Below, piece after piece: positions 9,801 to 18,988 of a stretch of 64,000 nt of DNA (positions are counted from its first letter, which is position 1; every line of letters begins with the position of its first letter). This DNA is from Paracoccus acridae. Lineage in GTDB: Bacteria; Pseudomonadota; Alphaproteobacteria; Rhodobacterales; Rhodobacteraceae. The notes below the pieces were generated by a model. The model worked only from the letters and a program-made list of their open reading frames with translations. It did not search any database and was not told the DNA's origin. A program made the position numbers and the translations under genes. Location: NCBI RefSeq assembly GCF_014642735.1, contig NZ_BMIV01000001.1, forward strand, positions 525,364 to 589,363. Reading direction: 5' to 3'.

Positions 9801-10345
9801 TGACCCTGGCCGAGATCAGCCAGGAGGCCTTGGGCGGGCCCCTGGTCGCCAGCATCGCGGGCACCGTCGCCGCGCGGATGGAACGCAAGTCGGCCAAGGG
9901 CACACCATACGCCTTTGTCAGCCTGTCCGACCCGACCGGGCTGTACGAGGTGACGGTGTTTTCCGACCTGCTGACCGCCTCCCGCGACCGGCTGGAGCCG
10001 GGGCAGAACGTGGTCTTGCAGGTCAAGGTCGAACCCTCGGGCGACGGGGTCAAGATGCTGGCGAACTCGGTCGCGCCGCTGGAAGATGTCGTGGCCGATG
10101 CCGGCGCGGGCTGCTTGGCGGTCGAAATGCAGGGCAGCGACACCATCGCCCGCCTGGCCGAGACATTGGCCCGCATCCGCACCGAGATCACCGTGCCCGC
10201 CCGGTCGCGCGGCCCCGTGTTGCTGCGCATCCGCGAAGGCGACGAGGTGATCGAGATCGAGGTGGCGAACGACGCGCCCCTGACCACCCCCGCCCGGCAG
10301 GCCCTGCGCGCGGTGCCGGGCGTTCTGGACGTGGTCGAGGAATAG
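6875..10345 (+). CDS. dnaE: DNA polymerase III subunit alpha
   Basis: Replicative polymerase catalytic subunit, 1156 aa. An N-terminal PHP domain opens with RFIHLRTHSEHSLLEGAI. The C-family polymerase core contains the catalytic aspartates in PDFDIDF (about residues 395-401). The fingers/beta-binding regions follow, then a helix-hairpin-helix region (GALKGVGVEAM) and a C-terminal OB-fold (AGTVAARMERKSAKGTPYAF). The start is the ATG at 6875 (MPAKTPRFIH); the open frame continues upstream for 46 codons but that part overlaps the divergent ABC promoter and looks non-coding. Length is normal for alphaproteobacteria. Confidence 0.97.
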   Translation: MPAKTPRFIHLRTHSEHSLLEGAIPVGKLPGLAADAGMPAVALTDTNAMFAALEFSVKAMDKGVQPIIGCQITLLDGATGPVVLLAQNQAGWLNLMALSTCLYLRDGGALPHVTVDELCKHAEGLICLTGGATGPLGCLIAQGQRDKADALADRLAAAFPTRLYVELQRHPGENGQLMPAEAASEAGLIDLAYAKSLPLVATNDVYFPKASMFEAHDALICIAEKAYVDQSQPRRRLTPQHYFKTAEEMAVLFADLPEALENTVEIARRCAFAVKKHAPILPRFADDEVSELRRQAREGLERRLAVIPHAVSVEEYHQRLEFELGIIEQMGFPGYFLIVADFIGWAKDHDIPVGPGRGSGAGSLVAYALTITDLDPLRYNLLFERFLNPERVSMPDFDIDFCMDRREEVIRYVQNKYGAEKVGQIITFGALLSKAAVRDVGRVLQMPFGQVDRLSKMIPVEGVKPVSIAKARADEPRLREAAKEEVVKRLLDYAEQLEGLYRNASTHAAGVVIGDRPLDQLVPLYRDPASDMPATQFNMKWVEQAGLVKFDFLGLKTLTVIQNAVDLINGGGRPLHVAADGRKLYDPAPGTENQINLIPLDDKATYDLFASAKTVAVFQVESSGMMDALRRMKPTCIEDIVALVALYRPGPMENIPTYCEVKNGLRELESLHPSIDPILAETQGIIVYQEQVMQIAQVMAGYSLGGADLLRRAMGKKIASEMAKERPKFVDGAVANGVDAKKAGEVFDLLEKFANYGFNKSHAAAYAVVSYQTAWLKANHPVEFMAAVMNCDIHLTDKLAIYKRECDRMGITIVPPCVNRSAPTFSVREGRIHYALGALKGVGVEAMKLIQDARGDTPFRDIHDFARRVDMKRVGKRPLEMLARAGAFDVLDDNRARVVKGLDALCAWSAAVQDQAASSQTSLFGGGEDLPPPRPPITGVWLPTEKLAEEHKAVGFYLSGHPLDDYLPALKRKKVMTLAEISQEALGGPLVASIAGTVAARMERKSAKGTPYAFVSLSDPTGLYEVTVFSDLLTASRDRLEPGQNVVLQVKVEPSGDGVKMLANSVAPLEDVVADAGAGCLAVEMQGSDTIARLAETLARIRTEITVPARSRGPVLLRIREGDEVIEIEVANDAPLTTPARQALRAVPGVLDVVEE

Positions 10346-10408
10346 CTTTGGCCCTAGGCAAATGTTCGCGTTTCGTGCTAGGCCTGCGGAAAACCGAAAG
10401 GGCAGTTC

Positions 10409-10906
10409 ATGCGCGTTCTGGGCATTGATCCGGGGCTGAGAAACATGGGTTGGGGCGTGATCGCGGTTGACGGATCGCGCCTGCGCCATGTGGCCAATGG
10501 CGTGATCCAGACCGACGCGGGCGACCTGGGCGTGCGGCTGTTGCAGCTTTATCGCGGCCTGACGGCGGTGATCGCGGCCCATGCACCGGATGCCGCAGCG
10601 GTCGAACAGACCTTCGTCAACAAGGACGCGGTCGGCACGCTGAAGCTGGGCCAGGCGCGCGGCATCGCCCTGCTGGCCCCGGCGGAAGCCGGGCTGGCGA
10701 TCGGCGAATACGCCCCCAATGCCGTGAAGAAGACCGTGGTGGGCGTGGGCCACGCGGGCAAGGAACAGGTGCAGCACATGGTCAAGGTCCAGCTTCCCGG
10801 CGTCACATTCGACAGCGCGGACGCGGCCGACGCGTTGGCCATCGCGATCTGCCACGCCCGCCACCTGCAGGGCCGCAGCCTGCGCATCGTGGAACGGTCC
10901 GCATGA
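10409..10906 (+). CDS. ruvC: Crossover junction endodeoxyribonuclease RuvC
   Basis: Holliday-junction resolvase, 165 aa. All four acidic catalytic residues occur at exactly the E. coli positions: Asp7 (GIDPG), Glu66 (VEQTF), Asp138 and Asp141 (DSADAADAL). First gene of a ruvC-ruvA-htpX-ruvB run; its stop overlaps the ruvA start by four bases (ATGA). No convincing SOS box of the alphaproteobacterial GTTC-N7-GTTC type was found upstream. Confidence 0.97.
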   Translation: MRVLGIDPGLRNMGWGVIAVDGSRLRHVANGVIQTDAGDLGVRLLQLYRGLTAVIAAHAPDAAAVEQTFVNKDAVGTLKLGQARGIALLAPAEAGLAIGEYAPNAVKKTVVGVGHAGKEQVQHMVKVQLPGVTFDSADAADALAIAICHARHLQGRSLRIVERSA

Positions 10907-11592
10907 TCGGCCGCATCGCCGGGATCATCCTGCACCGCGCCCGCGACCACGTCCTGATCGACGTGCGGGGCGTGGGCTATATCGTCCATGTCAGCGAACG
11001 CACCGCCGCCAGCCTGCCGCCGGTGGGGCAGGCGGTCGCGCTTTATACCGACCTGATGGTGCGCGAGGATCTGCTGCAACTGTTCGGCTTTCCCTCCATG
11101 CTGGAAAAGGAATGGCACCGCCTGCTGACCAGTGTGCAGGGTGTCGGCGCCAAGGTGTCGCTGGCGATCCTGGGCACGCTGGGGGCCGAAGGGCTGGGCC
11201 GCGCGATCGCCCTGGGCGACTGGGCGTCCGTCCGCAAGGCCAATGGCGTCGGACCGAAGCTGGCGCAGCGGGTGGTGCTTGAACTCAAGGACAAGGCGCC
11301 CTCGGTCATGGCGCTTGGGGCGACCCTGACGGTGGACATGGGCGTTCCGCTGGTCGAAGCCGATACAGGCGGATCTGTTCCCGAACCCGCCGCCGTCGCC
11401 GCACCTGCGGCCCCATCGGACGCCATGCTGGCCGCGCGCGCGACCTCGGACGCGCTGTCGGCGCTGACCAATCTGGGCTATGCTGCCAGCGAGGCTGCGC
11501 AGGCCGTGGCCGAGGCGCAAGCGCGGGAACCGAACCTCCAGACCCCTGCGTTGATCCGCACGGCGCTGCGCCTGCTGGCGCCGAAGGAATAG
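10903..11592 (+). CDS. ruvA: Holliday junction branch migration protein RuvA
   Basis: Tetrameric junction-binding subunit of the RuvAB branch-migration motor, 229 aa. N-terminal OB domain ([20 protein letters not shown]), two helix-hairpin-helix motifs ([18 protein letters not shown] and [18 protein letters not shown]), and a C-terminal RuvB-contacting domain ([17 protein letters not shown]). The domain II-III linker, about residues 145-180, is Ala/Pro-rich and longer than in E. coli (203 aa). Translationally coupled to ruvC; htpX follows after 9 bases. Confidence 0.96.
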   Translation: MIGRIAGIILHRARDHVLIDVRGVGYIVHVSERTAASLPPVGQAVALYTDLMVREDLLQLFGFPSMLEKEWHRLLTSVQGVGAKVSLAILGTLGAEGLGRAIALGDWASVRKANGVGPKLAQRVVLELKDKAPSVMALGATLTVDMGVPLVEADTGGSVPEPAAVAAPAAPSDAMLAARATSDALSALTNLGYAASEAAQAVAEAQAREPNLQTPALIRTALRLLAPKE

Positions 11593-11601
11593 GGGACGCC
11601 A

Positions 11602-12513
11602 ATGCACGGGAACGCCAAGGTCTTCATCCTGATGGCCGCCATGACCGCCCTGGTCATGGTGCTGGGCTGGATGCTGGGCGGACAGGGCGGCGCGGTGGTC
11701 GCGCTGCTGCTGGCCGGTGGCATGAACGTCTTTTCCTGGTGGAACAGCGACAAGATGGTCCTGCGCCAGCAGGGCGCGGTGGAACTGTCGCCCCAGCAGG
11801 GCGGCGATCTTTATGCCATGACTGCCGAGTTGGCGCGGCGCGCCGACCTGCCGATGCCCAGGCTTTATCTGCTGCCCACCGAACAGCCCAATGCCTTTGC
11901 CACCGGCCGCAACCCGGAAAACGCCGCCGTGGCCGTGACGCAGGGGCTGGTCCGTTCCCTGTCGCGCGACGAGATCGCCGGCGTGATCGCGCATGAACTG
12001 GCTCATATCAAGCATCGCGACACCCTGACCATGACCGTGACGGCGACCATGGCCGGGGCCATCGCGATGATGGGCAACATGATGCTGTTCACCGGCGGGC
12101 GCGACGACCGGGGCGGCGGGCTTGGGGCGATCCTGGCGATGATCTTTGCCCCCATGGCCGCCATGATGGTGCAGATGGCGATTTCCCGCGCGCGGGAATT
12201 CGAGGCCGACGCGACCGGCGCGCAGATCTGCGGGCAGCCGCGTGCCTTGGCCTCGGCCCTTGCGAAGATCTCTCAACTGGCGGGGCGCACGCTGAACATC
12301 CCGGCGGAAAAGAACCCGGCGGCTGCGTCCATGTTCATCGTCAACCCGCTGGGCGGGCTACGCATGGACCGCCTGTTCGCCACCCATCCCGCGACCGAGG
12401 ATCGGATCGCCCGCCTTGCGGCGATGGAGGGGCGCCCGGCCATGGCCGAACGTGCCTCGCCCATTCCGCGCAGCGGCGGGCGGCGCGACGATGGCCCCTG
12501 GGGGCGCGGATGA
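11602..12513 (+). CDS. htpX: Membrane zinc metalloprotease HtpX
   Basis: Inner-membrane M48-family endopeptidase involved in membrane protein quality control, partly overlapping FtsH in function; ftsH is also in this window. 303 aa with two N-terminal hydrophobic segments (about 6-24 and 28-47). The catalytic HELAH motif lies at 131-135, a further hydrophobic pair at about 148-192, and the third zinc ligand in SRAREFEAD near 195-203. It lies between ruvA and ruvB, 9 bases after the former and overlapping the ruvB start by four bases (ATGA), so the three are probably cotranscribed. The placement is unusual; the identity is clear. Confidence 0.95.
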   Translation: MHGNAKVFILMAAMTALVMVLGWMLGGQGGAVVALLLAGGMNVFSWWNSDKMVLRQQGAVELSPQQGGDLYAMTAELARRADLPMPRLYLLPTEQPNAFATGRNPENAAVAVTQGLVRSLSRDEIAGVIAHELAHIKHRDTLTMTVTATMAGAIAMMGNMMLFTGGRDDRGGGLGAILAMIFAPMAAMMVQMAISRAREFEADATGAQICGQPRALASALAKISQLAGRTLNIPAEKNPAAASMFIVNPLGGLRMDRLFATHPATEDRIARLAAMEGRPAMAERASPIPRSGGRRDDGPWGRG

Positions 12514-13541
12514 TCCAGCCCGATCCCACCCTGCGCCCCGAACCGATGGACAGCGATTCCGAGGACCGCGCCCTGCGCCCGCAGATGCTGTCCGAATTCG
12601 TGGGCCAGGCCGAGGCGCGCGCCAACCTGCGCGTCTTCATCGAAAGCGCCCGGATGCGCGGCAAGGCGATGGACCACACGCTGTTCTTCGGCCCGCCTGG
12701 CTTGGGCAAGACCACGCTGGCGCAGATCATGGCCCGCGAACTGGGCGTGAACTTCCGCATGACCTCGGGTCCGGTGCTGGCGCGGGCGGGGGATCTAGCC
12801 GCGATCCTGACCAACCTGGAAGCCCGCGACGTGCTGTTCATCGACGAGATCCACCGCATGAACCCGGCGGTCGAGGAGATCCTTTATCCCGCGATGGAGG
12901 ATTTCGAACTGGACCTGGTGATCGGCGAGGGTCCCGCCGCGCGCACCGTGCGGATCGAGTTGCAGCCCTTCACGCTGGTGGGGGCGACGACGCGGCTAGG
13001 CCTGCTGACCACGCCCCTGCGCGACCGTTTCGGCATCCCGACGCGGCTGGAATTCTATACGATCCCCGAACTGGACTTGATCGTTCAGCGGGGGGCGCGG
13101 TTGATGGGCATCGACGCCGACCCCGAGGGCACGCGCGAGATCGCCCGCCGCGCGCGCGGCACGCCACGGATCGCCGGTCGCCTGCTGCGCCGCGTGGTGG
13201 ACTTTGCCCTGGTCGAGGGCAATGGACGCCTGACCCGCGAGATCGCCGATACCGCGCTGACACGCTTGGGCGTGGACGACATGGGGCTGGACGGCGCCGA
13301 CCGGCGCTATCTTCTGCAGATGGCCGACCATTACGGCGGCGGCCCGGTGGGCGTGGAAACCCTGTCGGCCGCCTTGTCCGAAAGCCGCGACGCGATCGAG
13401 GAGGTGATCGAGCCCTATCTGCTGCAGCAGGGCCTTATCGCGCGCACGCCGCGGGGGCGGCAGCTGACCTCGGGCGCTTGGCGGCATCTGGGGCTTGCGG
13501 CGCCGGTGCCGGCGCAGCAGGGGACGCTGTTCGACGGCTGA
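12510..13541 (+). CDS. ruvB: Holliday junction branch migration helicase RuvB
   Basis: AAA+ ring motor driving branch migration with RuvA, 343 aa. Walker [11 protein letters not shown] (about residues 62-71), Walker B LFIDEIHR, sensor/arginine-finger region [19 protein letters not shown], and C-terminal winged helix ([15 protein letters not shown]). Start overlaps the htpX stop. The transcript probably ends in the repeat element that begins 10 bases after the stop. Unlike in many proteobacteria, ybgC-tolQ does not follow; that cluster lies 10 kb away on the other strand. Confidence 0.97.
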   Translation: MIQPDPTLRPEPMDSDSEDRALRPQMLSEFVGQAEARANLRVFIESARMRGKAMDHTLFFGPPGLGKTTLAQIMARELGVNFRMTSGPVLARAGDLAAILTNLEARDVLFIDEIHRMNPAVEEILYPAMEDFELDLVIGEGPAARTVRIELQPFTLVGATTRLGLLTTPLRDRFGIPTRLEFYTIPELDLIVQRGARLMGIDADPEGTREIARRARGTPRIAGRLLRRVVDFALVEGNGRLTREIADTALTRLGVDDMGLDGADRRYLLQMADHYGGGPVGVETLSAALSESRDAIEEVIEPYLLQQGLIARTPRGRQLTSGAWRHLGLAAPVPAQQGTLFDG

Positions 13542-13550
13542 TGCGGCACA

Positions 13551-13611
13551 GGGGGCGCTGCCCCCGTCGCGCCCTGCGCGACTCCCCCGGGATATTTTCA
13601 CACAGAAGATG
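13551..13611 (+). repeat. Intergenic two-hairpin + GGATATTTT element, copy 3
   Basis: Follows ruvB. First stem GGGGGC/GCCCCC (13551-13556 with 13560-13565), second stem GTCGCG/CGCGAC (13566-13571 with 13577-13582), then TCCCCCGGGATATTTTC and the tail ACACAGAAGATG. This is the clearest complete version of the element in the window. Confidence 0.75.
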
Positions 13612-13623
13612 CAGCGGCTGGTG

Positions 13624-14517
13624 TCACGGTGTCAGGCCCTGGGGGTCGGGCAGGCCATTGGCGCGGGCCGTGGCGGTCAGGGTATTGGCCAGAAGGCAGG
13701 CGATGGTCATGGGGCCGACGCCGCCCGGAACCGGGGTGATCGCACCGGCCACGCGCGCCGCCGCATCGAAATCCACATCGCCGACAAGCCCGTCATCGCC
13801 GCGGTTGATGCCCACGTCGATCACCGTCGCGCCCGGCTTGATCCAGTCGCCCTGGACAAAGTTCGCCCGCCCCACGGCTGCCACGACGATATCGGCCTGG
13901 CGGCACAGATCGGGCAGGTTGGCGGTCCGCGAATGGGCGACCGTCACCGTCGCGCTGTCGCGCAGCAGAAGCTGAGCCATCGGCTTGCCGACGATGTTGC
14001 TGCGCCCGATCACCAGGGCATTCTTGCCTGACAGGCTGCCCAGCCGATCGCGCAGCAGCATCAGGCAGCCCAGCGGCGTGCAGGGCACCATGGCCTTTTG
14101 CCCGGTTGCCAGCCGCCCGACATTCAGGATGTGAAAGCCATCCACGTCCTTGGCAGGGTCGATGGCGTTGATGACCGCCGCCTCGTCCATGTGCGGGGGC
14201 AGGGGAAGCTGGACCAGGATGCCATTGACGTCCGGATCGTCATTCAGCCGCCCGATCAGGGCCAGCAGGTCGTCCTGCGACGTCTCGGCGGGCAGGCGGT
14301 GTTCGTACGAGTTCATGCCGACCTCGCGCGTCATCCGCCCCTTGGACTTCACATAAACCTGGCTTGCCGGATCCTCGCCCACCAGCACCACGGCCAGTCC
14401 CGGCGTGATGCCGTTGTCCTTCATCGACCGGACCTGCGTGGCGATGCGGGCGCGCAGGTCGGCGGCGAAGGCCTTGCCGTCGATCAGGGTGGCTGAGATG
14501 GGCGTCGTTGCTGTCAC
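13624..14517 (-). CDS. folD: Bifunctional methylenetetrahydrofolate dehydrogenase / methenyltetrahydrofolate cyclohydrolase
   Basis: Interconverts 5,10-methylene-, 5,10-methenyl- and 10-formyl-tetrahydrofolate with NADP, 297 aa. Recognisable motifs are [17 protein letters not shown] (catalytic Tyr/Lys region, about residues 47-63), [34 protein letters not shown] (NADP-binding) and the C-terminal [16 protein letters not shown]. Its start overlaps the stop of the chorismate mutase gene by four bases, so the two are translationally coupled. Together with purU in the same window it contributes to one-carbon balance. Firm call. Confidence 0.97.
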   Translation of the reverse strand: MTATTPISATLIDGKAFAADLRARIATQVRSMKDNGITPGLAVVLVGEDPASQVYVKSKGRMTREVGMNSYEHRLPAETSQDDLLALIGRLNDDPDVNGILVQLPLPPHMDEAAVINAIDPAKDVDGFHILNVGRLATGQKAMVPCTPLGCLMLLRDRLGSLSGKNALVIGRSNIVGKPMAQLLLRDSATVTVAHSRTANLPDLCRQADIVVAAVGRANFVQGDWIKPGATVIDVGINRGDDGLVGDVDFDAAARVAGAITPVPGGVGPMTIACLLANTLTATARANGLPDPQGLTP

Positions 14518-14813
14518 GGGCGGTCTCCGTTCAGATGGCGGTCTTCCTGCGCGATGGCGGCTTCGACCAGTTGTCGCCAGATATTCTCGATCAGCGCGGG
14601 ATCCAGGCCGCGCGATGCGGCGTGACGGCCGGCATTTGCGACCACTTCCTCGACCCGGTCATCAATCCGGGCGGGCAGGCCGATCCGTTCCTTGATCCGG
14701 GCCGCCTGGGCAATCAGGGCGTGACGCTGCGCCAGAAGACCCACAAGCTGTTCGTCCAGTTCGTCGATACGGGCGCGCAGCGTCGCCATGTCCGGGATGT
14801 CCTCGATCCGCAT
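14514..14813 (-). CDS. Chorismate mutase, AroQ/PchB-like (first copy)
   Basis: Small all-helical AroQ-fold protein, 99 aa, expected to convert chorismate to prephenate; the sequence also resembles isochorismate-pyruvate lyase PchB. AroQ active-site equivalents are visible: Arg in LRARIDELD, Arg in LAQRHAL, Lys in RIKER, Asp/Arg in RIDDRVEE, and a Gln in AAIAQED near the end. The ATG at 14813 is chosen because it follows GGAGG at 5 bases; a GTG twelve codons earlier (14846) lacks such a site. Coupled to folD by a four-base overlap. A second AroQ-type gene lies at 54.4 kb. Confidence 0.82.
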   Translation of the reverse strand: MRIEDIPDMATLRARIDELDEQLVGLLAQRHALIAQAARIKERIGLPARIDDRVEEVVANAGRHAASRGLDPALIENIWRQLVEAAIAQEDRHLNGDRP

Positions 14814-14870
14814 CGGACCCTCCAATTCGCTGGCAGGGGGATGCACCGGACCGCACCGGGGTGCAAGGCC

Positions 14871-14900
14871 AAAGAAAAACCCCGGCGCGATGGCCGGGGC
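14871..14900 (-). terminator. Rho-independent terminator of the tol-tilS-ftsH block
   Basis: On the minus strand GCCCCGGC-type stem (14893-14899 with 14880-14886, 7 bp, 6-base loop) followed directly by TTTTT (complement of 14875-14879). It begins about 10 bases after the ftsH stop. Textbook intrinsic terminator. Confidence 0.9.
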
Positions 14901-14908
14901 TTGTCGGT

Positions 14909-16798
14909 TCAGGCGGGGGCAGGATCGCCGCCCGTGGCAGGCTTGCCCGTCTTGGGGATCGCCGTGACCGAGGGGATCAGGCTGCCCGGCGTGTCGTCGT
15001 CCCCGCCAAGGGGTTCGCCGCGCAGCACCTTGCCGATCTCCTCGCCGGTCAGGGTCTCGTATTCCAGCAGGCCCTGGGCCATGCGCTCGAATTCGGCTTC
15101 CTTCTCGATCAGGATGCGGCGCGCTTCCTGATAGCCTTCCTCGATCAGGTCGCGAACTTCCTGCTCGATCAACTCCTTGGTCGCGGCCGAGATCGAGAAG
15201 CCCCCGGTCGAGCCGTTATAGCCCTCATGCGCCTCGGCATAGTCGATGTTGCCGACCTTGTCGGACATGCCCCAGCGCATCACCATCGCGCGGGCAAGCT
15301 GGCTGGCCTGCTGGATGTCGCCGGCAGGGCCGTTCGACACGCCTTCCTCGCCATATTTGATGATCTCGGCGGCCTTGCCGGCCATGGTCATGGCCAGCTT
15401 CTGCTTGGCCTCGTCCTTGTGGAAGTTCAGGCGGTCCATTTCCGGCAAGGACACTACCATGCCCAAGGCGCCGCCGCGCGGGATGATCGTGGCCTTGTAC
15501 ACCGGATCGCATTTCGGCAACGACAACCCGACGACGGCATGGCCCGCCTCGTGATAGGCGGTCTTTTCCTTCTGCTCGGGCGTCAGGACCATGCTGCGGC
15601 GTTCCACGCCCAGCATGACCTTGTCCTTGGCATTCTCGAAATCTTCCATGCTGACGAAGCGGCGGCCGATGCGGGCGGCCATCAGCGCGGCCTCGTTCAC
15701 AAGGTTCATCAGGTCGGCGCCCGAGAAGCCGGGCGTGCCGCGGGCGATGATTCGCAGGTCCACGTCGGGGCCGACCGGCACCTTGCGGGCATGGACGGAC
15801 AGGATCTTCTCGCGCCCCTTGATGTCGGGGTTGGGGACGTGGATCTGGCGGTCGAAGCGGCCGGGGCGCAGCAGGGCGGGGTCCAGCACGTCGCGCCGGT
15901 TGGTGGCGGCGACGATGATGATGCCCTCGTTGGCCTCGAACCCGTCCATTTCCACCAGAAGCTGGTTCAGCGTCTGTTCGCGTTCGTCATTGCCGCCGCC
16001 GATGCCCACGCCGCGCGCGCGGCCGACGGCGTCGATCTCGTCGATGAAGACGATGCAGGGGGCGGATTTCTTGGCCTGCTCGAACATGTCGCGGACGCGG
16101 GACGCGCCGACGCCCACGAACATTTCCACGAAGTCCGAACCCGAAATGGTGAAGAAGGGCACGCCAGCCTCGCCGGCGATGGCGCGGGCCAGCAGGGTTT
16201 TACCCGTTCCCGGAGGGCCGACCAGCAGGGCGCCTTTCGGGATCTTGCCGCCCAGGCGGCTGAACTTCTGCGGGTTGCGCAGGAATTCGACGATTTCTTC
16301 CAGTTCTTCCTTGGCTTCGTCGATGCCGGCCACGTCGTCGAAGGTCACGCGGCCATGCTTTTCGGTCAGCAGCTTGGCGCGCGACTTGCCAAAGCCCATC
16401 GCGCCGCCTTTGCCGCCGCCCTGCATCCGGTTCATGAAGAAGATCCAGACCCCGATCAGCAGGATGAAGGGCAGCCAGACCCCCAGCAGGGACATGAAGC
16501 CCGACTGCTGCTGGCGCGTCACCTTCACATCGACATTCTTGGCGATCAGGCGGTCCGCGATATCCTCGCCCTGGGGACGGACGGTGGAATACTGGTTGCC
16601 GTCGGTGCCGATGATCGCCAGTTCCTCGCCGTCTATGGTGACGGCGGACACCTGGTCGTTATCGACGCGCTGGATGAAATCGGAATAGCTGATCTGCCGG
16701 CTGTTCATGGTCGTGGCCCCGTCGCTGAACAGATTGAACAGCGCCAGGATCATCAGGAAAAGAACGACCCAGAAGGCCAGGTTGCGTGCGTTGCCCAA
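14909..16798 (-). CDS. ftsH: ATP-dependent zinc metalloprotease FtsH
   Basis: Hexameric inner-membrane AAA+ protease for membrane-protein quality control and turnover of short-lived regulators, 629 aa. Transmembrane helices at about 7-24 and 103-122 flank a periplasmic domain. Walker A GPPGTGKT is at 194-201, Walker B FIDEID at 251-256, the second region of homology with the Arg fingers at RPGRFDRQI (311-319), and the zinc-binding HEAGH at 416-420. It lies 57 bases downstream of tilS, the usual alphaproteobacterial order, and ends at a strong terminator. Confidence 0.97.
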   Translation of the reverse strand: MGNARNLAFWVVLFLMILALFNLFSDGATTMNSRQISYSDFIQRVDNDQVSAVTIDGEELAIIGTDGNQYSTVRPQGEDIADRLIAKNVDVKVTRQQQSGFMSLLGVWLPFILLIGVWIFFMNRMQGGGKGGAMGFGKSRAKLLTEKHGRVTFDDVAGIDEAKEELEEIVEFLRNPQKFSRLGGKIPKGALLVGPPGTGKTLLARAIAGEAGVPFFTISGSDFVEMFVGVGASRVRDMFEQAKKSAPCIVFIDEIDAVGRARGVGIGGGNDEREQTLNQLLVEMDGFEANEGIIIVAATNRRDVLDPALLRPGRFDRQIHVPNPDIKGREKILSVHARKVPVGPDVDLRIIARGTPGFSGADLMNLVNEAALMAARIGRRFVSMEDFENAKDKVMLGVERRSMVLTPEQKEKTAYHEAGHAVVGLSLPKCDPVYKATIIPRGGALGMVVSLPEMDRLNFHKDEAKQKLAMTMAGKAAEIIKYGEEGVSNGPAGDIQQASQLARAMVMRWGMSDKVGNIDYAEAHEGYNGSTGGFSISAATKELIEQEVRDLIEEGYQEARRILIEKEAEFERMAQGLLEYETLTGEEIGKVLRGEPLGGDDDTPGSLIPSVTAIPKTGKPATGGDPAPA

Positions 16799-16855
16799 TA
16801 TCGGACCTCCGGCAGAAAGCGGTTTGGCTTGAAAATAGGGATTATCGGCGCAGGT

Positions 16856-18091
16856 TCAATGCGCCATGACAAGCCTGCGGAAATGTGACGCAACACGCAC
16901 CGGCCGCACGTCATAGGGCGCGGTCGGGCGGATCAGGGGGGCGGCGATCAGGCGGTCGCCTTCCCAGATGGCGGGGGTGGCGGCGGCCTCGTCCCGGGCA
17001 AGGCCCGACAGGCGCCATTTGACCCGCGCGACTTCACCCATGCCAAGCGCCGCGACATGCTGGCCGGGCTTCAAGCCGCTGACATGCCAGCGATTATCCC
17101 AGATGCCGTCCTGGGTATCGGGGGCGCGCAAGGCGGCGGCTGCTTCGCGGAACAGCCGGATCCGATCGCCCGCCGGTTCGATCAGCGCGCCGTCAAGCGT
17201 GACGCGGTGCCCGGTCGCGATGGCGTTCAGGGCGTGCAGGACCGTGTTGCGGCGCGGCGGATAATCCGCGCCGGTGATCCAGCGGCAGGCGGCCACAATC
17301 AGGCGGCGGCGAATTTCCGAAGGCGCATCGCCATAGGCGCGGCGGGGCAGGGTCAGGCTGCCGTTATATGCCTCGGCATCCCGCGCGGCATGGGCCGCGT
17401 AATGGGACAGGGCGTCGCGCGCCTCCTGGATGTGATTCGCGGCGCGGGCAAGGGCGGCGATGTCCAGGCCCATGGCCGAGATGGCACGCCGGACGCGGAT
17501 GCGGTCGAAGTCCTCGTTGTCGTTGCTGGGATCGTCCAGCCAGGGAATGTTCCGCATCCGCAGCCAGTCCCGCAAATCCTGGCGGCCCGCCCCCAGCATC
17601 GGGCGCAGCCAGCGGCTGCCGAAGGCATCGCGCCATTCCGCCATCGAGGCCAGCCCGTCGATCCCCGATCCCCGGCCCAGCCGCATCAGCAGGGTTTCGG
17701 CCTGATCGTCCGCCGTATGGCCAAGGGCGATGGCAGGCAGGTCGTTGCGCTGCGCCCAGCCGGACAACAGGCGCAGCCGGGCATCGCGGGCATTGGCCAT
17801 CAGGTTTCCGGTTTCCGTCCCGCGCTGCCAGACCAGCGTGGCATGGGACAGGCCAAGCGCACGGGCGGCGCGGCCGACCTGCCGCGCCTCGGCCGCGCTT
17901 TCGGGGCGAATGCCGTGATCGACGGTGGCGACCATGATCCTGCGGCCCCGGCCCCAGTCGGCGATCATGTGCATCAAGGCCACGGAATCGCCGCCGCCCG
18001 ACACCGCGACGCCGATGGCTGGCATGTCCCCCGCCAGCCGGTCCAGGGCGGCATGCACGCGAAGGGCCGGATCGGCGGGGGGCAGGGTCAT
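16856..18091 (-). CDS. tilS: tRNA(Ile)-lysidine synthetase TilS
   Basis: ATP-dependent ligase that attaches lysine to C34 of tRNA-Ile(CAU), switching its specificity from methionine to isoleucine codons; essential in most bacteria. 411 aa with the PP-loop SGGGDS at residues 31-36, followed by DHGIRPESAAEA, LGHTADDQAETLLMRL and GSGIDGLASM, all family hallmarks. Six bases separate it from cpoB upstream. Position between pal-cpoB and ftsH is conserved in alphaproteobacteria. Confidence 0.95.
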   Translation of the reverse strand: MTLPPADPALRVHAALDRLAGDMPAIGVAVSGGGDSVALMHMIADWGRGRRIMVATVDHGIRPESAAEARQVGRAARALGLSHATLVWQRGTETGNLMANARDARLRLLSGWAQRNDLPAIALGHTADDQAETLLMRLGRGSGIDGLASMAEWRDAFGSRWLRPMLGAGRQDLRDWLRMRNIPWLDDPSNDNEDFDRIRVRRAISAMGLDIAALARAANHIQEARDALSHYAAHAARDAEAYNGSLTLPRRAYGDAPSEIRRRLIVAACRWITGADYPPRRNTVLHALNAIATGHRVTLDGALIEPAGDRIRLFREAAAALRAPDTQDGIWDNRWHVSGLKPGQHVAALGMGEVARVKWRLSGLARDEAAATPAIWEGDRLIAAPLIRPTAPYDVRPVRVASHFRRLVMAH

Positions 18092-18097
18092 GGGCGG

Positions 18098-18988
18098 CTA
18101 TTGATGCTCGGCCAGATCGGCCTCGGCCTCGGGGTCAGATGCGGGCGGCGGGACGCCCAGGTCGTTGGCTCCGCAGGCCAGGCGGCTGAGCCGGGTTTCG
18201 GCCTCGGCGGCAAAGGGGCTGCCGGGAAAGCGCGCCGGGATTTCGGCCAGATAAAGGCAGGCCGCCGTCGCGTCCCCCTCGGCCTCGATCACCCGCGCGA
18301 TGCCCAGCAGGCTTTCAGCGGCGCGCGGTCCGTCGGGATCGGCGGCGAACCCTTCCAGCCAGGCGGCAGCCGCGCCCTTGGCATCGCCCGCGCTGTCAAG
18401 CGCCGCGCCGCGCAGGAACAAGGCCTCGGCCGTCAGCGCCCCGCCGGCATGGGATTCCGCCACGGCCCCGAACATCTCGGCCGCCCTGCGGAAATCACCG
18501 CTGGCCATGACCTGCTGGGCGGCATCGAAATCGGCCTTCTCGCCGGCTCCGGCAGGTTTGCCTTGCTGGGCCTGGGGCGCTGCCGGACCCAGGTTCGGCA
18601 CCGGAATGCCGGTGCGGCCCAGATCCTGCATGGTCAGGGCCGACAGGTCGCAACCCTCGTCCATCTCGCACAGGCGGAATTCCAGGTCGGCGATGCGGCG
18701 GCTGGCATCGGCGGTGATCCGGTCGATGCGGTTCCCCAGTTGTTCGGTCCGGTCGGTCAGGCGGGCCAGCCGCTGTTCCATCGCATTCATGCGGTCGATG
18801 GCGGCGTCGCCCCCTGCCGCCTGGAAACCGGCCGCGCCCGATGCGACCAACTCGCCCCGCAGCGTCTGCACCTGCGCGCGCAGATCGTTCAGGTCGGCCC
18901 GCAGGTCGGCCAGCGTCGGTTCCTGGGCCATCGCAGGCCAGGCCAGCGACGCCGCCAGAAGGGCCGCGGCGATGGCGCGGGTGATCAC
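18098..18988 (-). CDS. cpoB: Cell division coordinator CpoB (YbgF)
   Basis: Periplasmic Tol-Pal-associated TPR protein that in E. coli coordinates PBP1B activity with outer-membrane constriction. 296 aa: signal peptide (VITRAIAAALLAASLAWPAMA, cleaved before QEPT), a trimerising coiled coil (about 27-90, with LADLRADLNDLRAQVQTLRG), a linker, and C-terminal TPR repeats (FDAAQQVMASGDFRRAAEMF onward). The start is a GTG at 18988 that overlaps the pal stop (GTGA), chosen because it places the signal peptide at the N-terminus; the open frame further upstream only shadows pal. Confidence 0.92.
   Translation of the reverse strand: MITRAIAAALLAASLAWPAMAQEPTLADLRADLNDLRAQVQTLRGELVASGAAGFQAAGGDAAIDRMNAMEQRLARLTDRTEQLGNRIDRITADASRRIADLEFRLCEMDEGCDLSALTMQDLGRTGIPVPNLGPAAPQAQQGKPAGAGEKADFDAAQQVMASGDFRRAAEMFGAVAESHAGGALTAEALFLRGAALDSAGDAKGAAAAWLEGFAADPDGPRAAESLLGIARVIEAEGDATAACLYLAEIPARFPGSPFAAEAETRLSRLACGANDLGVPPPASDPEAEADLAEHQ

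Noticed and set aside
10346-10408. Possible SOS box (GTTC repeats) upstream of ruvC
   Set aside because: GTTCGCGTTTC has the wrong spacing for the alphaproteobacterial GTTC-N7-GTTC LexA site.
14861-16888. Long plus-strand open frame opposite ftsH, and similar ones opposite topA, tilS, gdhA and the ecm gene
   Set aside because: Antisense shadows of strongly conserved genes; no motif, ribosome site or neighbour supports them.
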